Source: S146-42 sp965371965
Lineage (GTDB): Bacteria > Planctomycetota > Phycisphaerae > Phycisphaerales > UBA1924
Reading direction: 5' to 3'
DNA length: 7,437 nt
Assembly: GCA_965371965.1 (NCBI GenBank)
Contig: CBDVAM010000158.1
Span: 1-7,437, forward strand
A model generated the notes under the pieces. That model was not told where the DNA came from. It saw only the letters and a list, made by a program, of their open reading frames with translations, and did not search any database. Made by a program: the position numbers and the translations under genes. Below, piece by piece: positions 1-4,221 of this stretch; the first letter of the stretch is position 1, and each line of letters starts with the position of its first letter.

Positions 1-72
1 CAACCCGCTCCTCGCCGACTTCTTCCACTTCTGGACCCTCGGCGGGACCTACCCTAGCAATACGGAGCAGCA
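1..72. other. Unassigned left-edge sequence
   Basis: No gene can be assigned. One plus frame (codons starting at base 2) reads NPLLADFFHFWTLGG, which looks protein-like, but it has no stop before 559 and runs into the helicase out of frame, so it cannot be a normal gene end. The helicase frame has a TAG at 55-57, and the third plus frame has a TAG at 75-77. The minus strand is also open here from a possible TTG. Any of these could be the edge of a neighbouring gene, and sequence to the left would be needed to choose. Confidence 0.3.
64..67 (+). promoter_or_regulatory. Possible ribosome binding site (GGAG) before an ATT codon
   Basis: GGAG lies five bases before an ATT codon at 73-75. That codon is in frame with the helicase and is the only plausible initiation codon between the upstream in-frame stop (55-57) and the GTG at 310. 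ATT starts are known for infC and pcnB in E. coli but are rare. This is a candidate only. Confidence 0.25.
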
Positions 73-309
73 ATTAGTTTTTCCCCAACGTATGAGCGTG
101 CCGGCGACGACGAACGACCGCAGACCGAAGACACACCCCAGAGCAATGGCGCCGAGCCCACGAAGAAGAAGCGCCGACGCAGGCGTCGAAGGGGCGGATC
201 CGATGGTGACGCCGGCTCCCCAAGCCCCGCGAATCAGACGGAAACCGAATCCGAGCCCGCCGATTCTCCAGAGCGTAAGCCCTCAAAGCCCAAAGCCGCC
301 CCCGCCGAT
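73..309 (+). other. In-frame basic, low-complexity extension upstream of the helicase GTG start
   Basis: The helicase frame stays open from 58 to 309, with no ATG, GTG, TTG or CTG codon. Its translation is acidic and polar (ERAGDDERPQTEDTPQSNG), then has an unbroken Lys/Arg run (three Lys followed by seven Arg, about 163-192), then Ser/Pro/Glu-rich sequence running straight into the helicase core. Such basic disordered tails are common on DEAD-box helicases and bind RNA nonspecifically. The composition suggests this stretch is translated, either from ATT at 73 or from the ATG at 92 (a different frame) after a frameshift. The latter would mean a sequence error or a real shift. The alternative is an untranslated leader, with translation starting at GTG 310. 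Confidence 0.5.
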
Positions 310-1683
310 GTGTCCAAGGACCCCGAGGTGTTCGCGCTCGAAGAGACCTTCGCGAATCTTGGACTCAACAAGAACCTGCTGGCGGCCCTGGATAAGGCCG
401 GGTTCATCCATCCCACGCACATCCAGAACCAGCTCATCCCGCCGGCGCTCAAGGGCGGCGACATCCTGGGCCAAGCCAAGACCGGCACGGGCAAAACCGC
501 GGCGTTCGGCCTGCCGGTGCTCCAGATGGCAGAGAAAGGCACACCCTTCCAGGCCCTGATCCTGAGCCCGACACGCGAGTTGGCGATCCAGATCCGAGAC
601 GCCATGCGCGACATGGCGGCCCAGACAGGCCTGCGCATCACCGCGGTCTACGGCGGGCAGCGGATGCACACCCAGATCCAGGAACTCGAACGAGGGCCGG
701 AGATCATCGTCGGCACGCCGGGACGCATCATGGACATGGTCGGTCGCGGATATCTGCGATTCGACAAGATCCGCTTCGCGGTGCTCGATGAGGTGGACCG
801 GATGCTGGACATCGGCTTCCGCGAGGACATCCGCAAGATCCTGCGGATGTGCCCCAAGGAGCGCCAGACGATGATGGTCAGCGCGACCCTGAGCCCCGAG
901 ATCGAGGAGCTCGCGCGTCGGTACATGAACAACCCCGACAAGATCGTGACGACCTCCGGCTCGCTCACGGTCAAGATCGTCGAGCAGCACTACTTCACCG
1001 TCGATCCGTGGGACAAGAAGCAGTTGCTGTCCCACCTGCTCAAGCATGAGGAACCGGCGCTAACCCTGGTCTTCTGCCGCCTCAAACGCACCGTGGACGA
1101 GCTCGATCGCTTCCTGCAAAGGCAAGGCATCGACTGCCACGCGATCCACGGCGACCTCCGCCAGAGCAGGCGAGAGCAGGTCCTCAAGGAGATGCGCACC
1201 GGCAGCCTCGAGGTGCTCATCGCCTCGGACCTCGCCGCACGCGGGCTGGACGTCGTCGGCATCACCCACGTCATCAACTTCGATCTGCCCGATGACCCCG
1301 ACCTATACGTCCACCGCATCGGGCGGACCGCGCGCGCCGGTCGCGGCGGGATCGCGTGGAGCTTCGTCACGCCCCAGCAGGGCAAGCTGCTCACCCACAT
1401 CGAGCTGCTCATCAACGCCCAGATCGATCGCATGGAGTACCCCGACTTCGAGGGCACCGAGCGCCCCGACAACTGGAAGGACGACACGCCGACACGCCCG
1501 ATCGCGAAGGTGGACGCGCCGCCGCCGGTGAATCGCATGGCCGGCCCGTCGATCCCCCTGGGCACGCCCAAGGACGCCAAATCCAAGAAAAAGCTCGACG
1601 AGAAGTTCCCCGGCGGGATCGTGCCGACGAAACTCCCGCCCAAGCGCATGCACGGCAGGCTCTCCACCGGACGGGGACGCTAG
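310..1683 (+). CDS. DEAD-box ATP-dependent RNA helicase (DEVD variant)
   Basis: This is an ATP-dependent RNA-unwinding enzyme of helicase superfamily 2, DEAD-box family, acting in the cytoplasm on structured RNA (ribosome assembly, mRNA decay or cold response; the sequence does not say which). Residues counted from GTG 310 show the full motif set: Q motif with F14 and Q39/Q41 region, Walker A AKTGTGKT (56-63), PTREL (87-91), GG (115-116), TPGR (136-139), motif II DEVD (160-163), SAT (191-193), LVFC (253-256), motif V around SDLAARGLD (306-314) and HRIGRTAR (335-342). A basic tail follows (about 395-457). Motif II has Val in place of Ala, which keeps the catalytic D-E-x-D. The GTG has no Shine-Dalgarno sequence and the frame is open upstream into a Lys/Arg-rich stretch, so the true start is probably earlier. 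The M42 peptidase gene follows after 36 bases. Confidence 0.95.
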   Translation: MSKDPEVFALEETFANLGLNKNLLAALDKAGFIHPTHIQNQLIPPALKGGDILGQAKTGTGKTAAFGLPVLQMAEKGTPFQALILSPTRELAIQIRDAMRDMAAQTGLRITAVYGGQRMHTQIQELERGPEIIVGTPGRIMDMVGRGYLRFDKIRFAVLDEVDRMLDIGFREDIRKILRMCPKERQTMMVSATLSPEIEELARRYMNNPDKIVTTSGSLTVKIVEQHYFTVDPWDKKQLLSHLLKHEEPALTLVFCRLKRTVDELDRFLQRQGIDCHAIHGDLRQSRREQVLKEMRTGSLEVLIASDLAARGLDVVGITHVINFDLPDDPDLYVHRIGRTARAGRGGIAWSFVTPQQGKLLTHIELLINAQIDRMEYPDFEGTERPDNWKDDTPTRPIAKVDAPPPVNRMAGPSIPLGTPKDAKSKKKLDEKFPGGIVPTKLPPKRMHGRLSTGRGR

Positions 1684-1719
1684 CTTTCGCGCTCCAAACC
1701 CGTGACGTATTCTCCGACC

Positions 1720-2901
1720 ATGGCGATACCAGATGATCGGCGAGCCGTCCACCAGGATTGGCTGACCTCGCTCACCAGCGTGCCGACGGCGACCGGGCAC
1801 GAGCACCTCGTCATCGATTGGCTGCAACGCTGGCTCGACGAGCGCCCCGAGCTTGTCTGCCAAGCAGACGAGGCCGGCAACCTGACCGTCTCGTTCAAGG
1901 ACGCCCCCGCGAGTGCAACGCCGGTCTACTTCACCGCCCACCTCGACCACCCGGCGTTCCACGTCGAATCGGTTGACACCAACAACATCGAGCTGACCTT
2001 TCGCGGCGGGGTCATGGACGACTATTTTCACGACGGACGGATCGTCGTTCACGGACGCGATGGCGGACGCACGACGGGCAGGCTCATCGCCAAGAGCGGG
2101 GAGCAGGAACCGTTCAAGCGGTTCCAGTGCGAGGTCGATTCGGGCGGGAACGTATCGCCCGGCGACTTTGCGACCTGGGATCTGCCCGCAAGCGCGATCG
2201 ATGGCGACGGAGTCCTCCGTGCCCCGGTCTGCGATGACCTCGCGGCGGCGGCGGCGGCGCTCGGCGCGTTCGACGAACTTCGTCTCGCACGAAACTCCGG
2301 CGAGCCCATCGGCGATGTCCGATTGCTCTTCACACTCGCAGAAGAAGTCGGCTTTGTCGGCGCGATCGGCGCGTGCAAGCTGGGCTCGATTCCCAAGGGC
2401 GCTCGCCTGATCGCCCTGGAAAACAGCCGCGCGATGGGCGAAGCCCCGATCGGCGCAGGCCCCATCGTCCGCGTCGGCGACCGCCTGAGCATCTTCAGCC
2501 CGACACTCACCAAGGCCATCGACCAGGTCTGCGAGCGGATCGCCGGCGGCCCGCCCCCCACCGCCAGCCAGAAGCTTATTGAGACGCCGCGCTGGAAATG
2601 GCAGCGCAAGCTCATGGCCGGCGGGGCGTGCGAGGCGACGGTGTTCTGCGCGTTCGGGTTCGAGGCGACGTGCGTGTGCCTGCCGCTGGGCAACTATCAC
2701 AACATGGCGAATCTGGACGAGGTGCAGGCGGGCGAAGACGGCGCACAGGCCGACATCGACAGCGAGTTCATCTCGGTCGATGACTTCGAGGGCCTGGTGG
2801 ACCTGCTCATCGGCTGCGGCAGGAGCCTGCCGGAGGCGGGGGGGATGATGGAGAAGCTCGACAAGCTGTGGGCGGAGCGCCGGTTTGTGTTGCAGAAATA
2901 G
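1720..2901 (+). CDS. M42-family-like zinc metallopeptidase (aminopeptidase)
   Basis: This is probably a cytoplasmic dimetal aminopeptidase of the M42 (glutamyl aminopeptidase/PepA-TET) type that trims N-terminal residues from peptides. Counting from the upstream GTG at 1702, the expected ligand set is visible in order: H80-x-D82 in AHLDH, D178/D179 in APVCDDL, the Glu pair E214-E215 in TLAEEVGFVGA (general base plus metal ligand), E240 in LIALENSR, and H333 in NYHNM. The length (393 or 399 residues) is slightly above the usual 340-370. I prefer ATG 1720, giving MAIPDDRRAVHQDWL, over GTG 1702; neither has a Shine-Dalgarno sequence. It sits 36 bases after the helicase on the same strand and is probably cotranscribed. 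Its TAG stop (2899-2901) touches the first unit of the 8-bp repeat array. An M20-type peptidase is less likely. Confidence 0.85.
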   Translation: MAIPDDRRAVHQDWLTSLTSVPTATGHEHLVIDWLQRWLDERPELVCQADEAGNLTVSFKDAPASATPVYFTAHLDHPAFHVESVDTNNIELTFRGGVMDDYFHDGRIVVHGRDGGRTTGRLIAKSGEQEPFKRFQCEVDSGGNVSPGDFATWDLPASAIDGDGVLRAPVCDDLAAAAAALGAFDELRLARNSGEPIGDVRLLFTLAEEVGFVGAIGACKLGSIPKGARLIALENSRAMGEAPIGAGPIVRVGDRLSIFSPTLTKAIDQVCERIAGGPPPTASQKLIETPRWKWQRKLMAGGACEATVFCAFGFEATCVCLPLGNYHNMANLDEVQAGEDGAQADIDSEFISVDDFEGLVDLLIGCGRSLPEAGGMMEKLDKLWAERRFVLQK

Positions 2902-2932
2902 CCAAATTGCCAAAGCGCCAAATTGCCAGATC
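2901..2932 (+). repeat. Tandem array of four 8-bp units (left arm of inverted pair)
   Basis: Four contiguous octamers are visible: GCCAAATT (2901-2908), GCCAAAGC (2909-2916), GCCAAATT (2917-2924) and GCCAGATC (2925-2932). The first base is the last base of the M42 peptidase stop codon. The array is matched in inverted orientation at 3354-3385. The longer arm 2895-2934 matches the reverse complement of 3352-3391 at 33 of 40 positions by hand count. Confidence 0.85.
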
Positions 2933-2939
2933 CGAGTAT

Positions 2940-2956
2940 CGGCGAGTTCCTCGCCG
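2940..2956. other. Short perfect hairpin after the four-helix-bundle gene
   Basis: CGGCGAG (2940-2946) pairs with CTCGCCG (2950-2956) over a three-base TTC loop. It lies 23 bases beyond the minus-strand stop codon, between the gene and the left repeat array. No T-run follows on either strand, so it is not a classical intrinsic terminator, but it could stabilise the 3' end of the minus transcript. Confidence 0.45.
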
Positions 2957-2979
2957 GATTGCTCGTTCGCCAAGTGGCC

Positions 2980-3342
2980 TCACGAGTCCTTCTCTCGGGT
3001 GCGCGACAGCATGGCTCCATAGATTCGTTTCAGCTCAAACGCCTCTTTTTCCAAGCCCTCAAGCCGGTCAGGCTTCACCCAGCCACGACCACCAATGAGT
3101 CGGAGCCAGAACCTCGCCTCGTTCAGCTCTTTGATGATGATGCCCAGAGTCCGGCAGAAGTCCTTTCGGCTCAGCGCCTCGTCGGCTTCAAACGTGTTCG
3201 CGCCGACCGACGTGCCGCAACCAACAAGCTGGTCAACGATCCTGCGAGGACAATCGGTACCCCGCAGTGCTTGGACCACGTCGAGTGCTCGATAGCTGAA
3301 CGACTCCGCCCGTGCCAGAATCTCCTCCGGGAGCCTTCCCAT
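2980..3342 (-). CDS. Four-helix-bundle protein (23S rRNA intervening-sequence protein family)
   Basis: The 120-residue protein belongs by sequence pattern to the four-helix-bundle family first found in 23S rRNA intervening sequences; Avd of diversity-generating retroelements is a structural relative. The biochemical role of free-standing members is not established; family members are basic oligomeric helical bundles and Avd binds nucleic acid and reverse transcriptase. The signature runs from about Q38 to L83: IVDQLVGCGTSVGAN, then EADEALSRKDF, then KELNEARFWLRLI. The length is typical (110-130). The start is ATG 3342, without a Shine-Dalgarno sequence. The frame is open upstream to the cysC stop codon with 17 in-frame codons, so translational coupling to cysC is possible. 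The gene lies inside inverted 8-bp repeat arrays. No reverse transcriptase or template/variable repeat is nearby, which argues against an Avd role. Confidence 0.85.
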   Translation of the reverse strand: MGRLPEEILARAESFSYRALDVVQALRGTDCPRRIVDQLVGCGTSVGANTFEADEALSRKDFCRTLGIIIKELNEARFWLRLIGGRGWVKPDRLEGLEKEAFELKRIYGAMLSRTREKDS

Positions 3343-3353
3343 CGCAGCATCCG

Positions 3354-3385
3354 AATCTGGCCATTTGGCGCTCTGGCCCTCTGGC
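3354..3385 (-). repeat. Tandem array of four 8-bp units (right arm of inverted pair)
   Basis: Read on the minus strand, the units are GCCAGAGG (3385-3378), GCCAGAGC (3377-3370), GCCAAATG (3369-3362) and GCCAGATT (3361-3354). They mirror the array at 2901-2932 in inverted orientation. The array ends eight bases after the cysC stop codon and twelve bases before the start of the four-helix-bundle gene. Confidence 0.85.
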
Positions 3386-3393
3386 CATTTCCC

Positions 3394-4011
3394 CTACTTC
3401 GTAATCAACCCGCTGCTCACCAGCAGATCAATCACCTCCTGCGCACTCTCATCAACGGTCTTCCCCGTCGTATCGATCACCAACTCGGCCTTCTCGGGTG
3501 CCTCGTACGGATCATCGATCCCCGTAAAACCCTTAATCTCGCCGGCACGGGCCTTCTTGTACAGCCCCTTGGGATCGCGCTTCTCGCACTCGTCCAGCGG
3601 CGTATCCACGAACACCTCGATAAACGGCAGGCCGGCCTCGTCATGCACGGCCCTCGCCGCGTCGCGATCGGCGACGTACGGGCTGATGAAGCTTGTCAGC
3701 GTGACGTGCCCGGCGTCGGAAAACAGCTTGGCGATCTCGCCGACGCGACGGATGTTCTCGGCCCGGTCCTCGGCACTGAAGCCCAGGTTCTTGTTGAGGC
3801 CGAAGCGGATGTTGTCACCATCGAGGCGGTAGCACGCGACGCCGGACTGCACGAGCACCTGCTCGAGGGCGCTGGCGATGGTGCTCTTGCCGCAGGCGGA
3901 CAGGCCGGTGAACCAGACGGTGCCGCCCTTGCACTTGAGGGCCTCCCATCGCTCATCGCGGGTCAGATTTCCCTCGTGCCAGGTGATATTGGTGGACTTG
4001 ATCTCGGACAT
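3394..4011 (-). CDS. cysC: Adenylylsulfate (APS) kinase
   Basis: The enzyme phosphorylates adenosine 5'-phosphosulfate with ATP to give PAPS, the activated sulfate used for assimilatory reduction and sulfation, in the cytoplasm. The 205-residue length is typical of stand-alone CysC. Visible motifs are the family N-terminus NITWH (8-12), Walker A GLSACGKST (36-44), LDGDNIR (63-69), GLN-LGFS (71-79), DRAENIRRVGE (82-92), FISPY (108-112, whose Ser is the family's phosphoryl-accepting position), RDPKGLYKKARAGEI (145-159) and FTGIDDPYE (162-170). ATG 4011 is supported by an AAGGAG five bases upstream. No cysD, cysN or cysH lies in the window. The four-helix-bundle gene follows downstream on the same strand. 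The 208-base gap upstream, with a strong palindrome, suggests its own promoter, but I cannot point to clear -35/-10 boxes. Confidence 0.96.
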   Translation of the reverse strand: MSEIKSTNITWHEGNLTRDERWEALKCKGGTVWFTGLSACGKSTIASALEQVLVQSGVACYRLDGDNIRFGLNKNLGFSAEDRAENIRRVGEIAKLFSDAGHVTLTSFISPYVADRDAARAVHDEAGLPFIEVFVDTPLDECEKRDPKGLYKKARAGEIKGFTGIDDPYEAPEKAELVIDTTGKTVDESAQEVIDLLVSSGLITK

Positions 4012-4016
4012 CGATG

Positions 4017-4022
4017 CTCCTT
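4017..4022 (-). promoter_or_regulatory. Ribosome binding site of cysC
   Basis: The minus strand reads AAGGAG, then CATCG, then ATG. This is a near-consensus Shine-Dalgarno with five-base spacing, and it fixes the cysC start at 4011. Confidence 0.85.
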
Positions 4023-4110
4023 CTCGGTTTCCTCGTGCTCACATTTCTCGTGGGGGCGAGTCTAGGCGGATGGCCGTCCCACGCCCACGAATGAGGCGTT
4101 CACAGCCAAT

Positions 4111-4187
4111 AGGGGCCCTGGCGCAAGCCTGGGCTCCCTTCGCGAGGATGTTGTGGCAAATGAGCCCAGGCTTGCGCCAGGGCCTCT
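4111..4187. repeat. Inverted pair of palindromic repeat units (26-bp stem, 25-base loop)
   Basis: Bases 4114-4136 are perfectly complementary to 4162-4184 (23 bp). Adding a G-T wobble and two more pairs extends the stem to 4111-4136 with 4162-4187; the loop is 4137-4161. Each arm is also an imperfect palindrome on its own. The left arm is GCCC (4115-4118), T, GGC (4120-4122), loop GCAA (4123-4126), GCC (4127-4129), T, GGGC (4131-4134), and the right arm is its mirror at 4164-4183. Two hairpin units in opposite orientation resemble the REP/BIME layout. The element fills the gap between the DUF1028 gene and cysC. It could halt transcription or protect the 3' end of the DUF1028 message, but no T-run follows it. 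Confidence 0.85.
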
Positions 4188-4201
4188 GTCTCGTTGTACC
4201 A

Positions 4202-4221
4202 AGGCTCGCGACAGGGCCTCT
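4202..4221 (-). repeat. Third, degenerate copy of the palindromic unit, overlapping a stop codon
   Basis: AGGCTCGCGACAGGGCCTCT matches bases 4168-4187 at 18 of 20 positions in direct orientation, 34 bases apart. Its inner and outer pairs are partly broken (GTC against GCC, GCCC against TTGG), so it folds poorly. Bases 4220-4221 are part of the TAG stop of the DUF1028 gene (4222-4220 on the minus strand). Confidence 0.75.

Larger units (their letters stand above)
2901..3385 (-). mobile_element. Putative IVS-like cassette: four-helix-bundle gene between inverted repeat arrays
   Basis: A 485-base unit consists of one small gene flanked by inverted arrays of 8-bp repeats. It is inserted between two convergent genes and reaches their stop codons on both sides. 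Intervening sequences in the 23S rRNA of Leptospira, Coxiella and other bacteria have the same plan: complementary ends forming a stem, with an ORF for a four-helix-bundle protein in the loop. This copy is not in rRNA as far as the flanks show. That it moves, or once moved, is inferred from architecture and position. No transposase and no clear target-site duplication are visible. Confidence 0.5.

Noticed and set aside
77..86. Programmed -1 slippery site at the T5C4 run
   Set aside because: The codons TTT CCC would have to re-pair as TTT TCC, which mispairs the A-site, and there is no evident downstream pseudoknot. A sequence indel or rare start explains the data better.
1303..2973. 556-codon open frame on the minus strand
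   Set aside because: It overlaps the helicase and peptidase genes, both of which show full catalytic motif sets. Its translation is Ala/Arg/Gly-rich without domain signatures, a typical shadow in GC-rich DNA.
2980..3342. Avd accessory protein of a diversity-generating retroelement
   Set aside because: No reverse transcriptase, template repeat or variable repeat with adenine-specific differences is visible in the window; family resemblance alone is insufficient.
2901..3385. CRISPR array
   Set aside because: The 8-bp units are contiguous with no spacers, far below CRISPR repeat length, and enclose a coding gene.
2850..3450. A true 23S rRNA intervening sequence
   Set aside because: The flanks are the 3' ends of two protein genes, and I see no 23S rRNA sequence on either side.
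2923..4065. 380-codon plus-strand frame across the four-helix-bundle gene and cysC
   Set aside because: It is antisense to two recognisable proteins and has no motif or ribosome binding site.
4111..4187. Intrinsic terminator
   Set aside because: The stem is strong but has a 25-base loop and no T-run on either side. The layered palindrome and the extra copy fit a dispersed repeat better, although it may still affect transcription.
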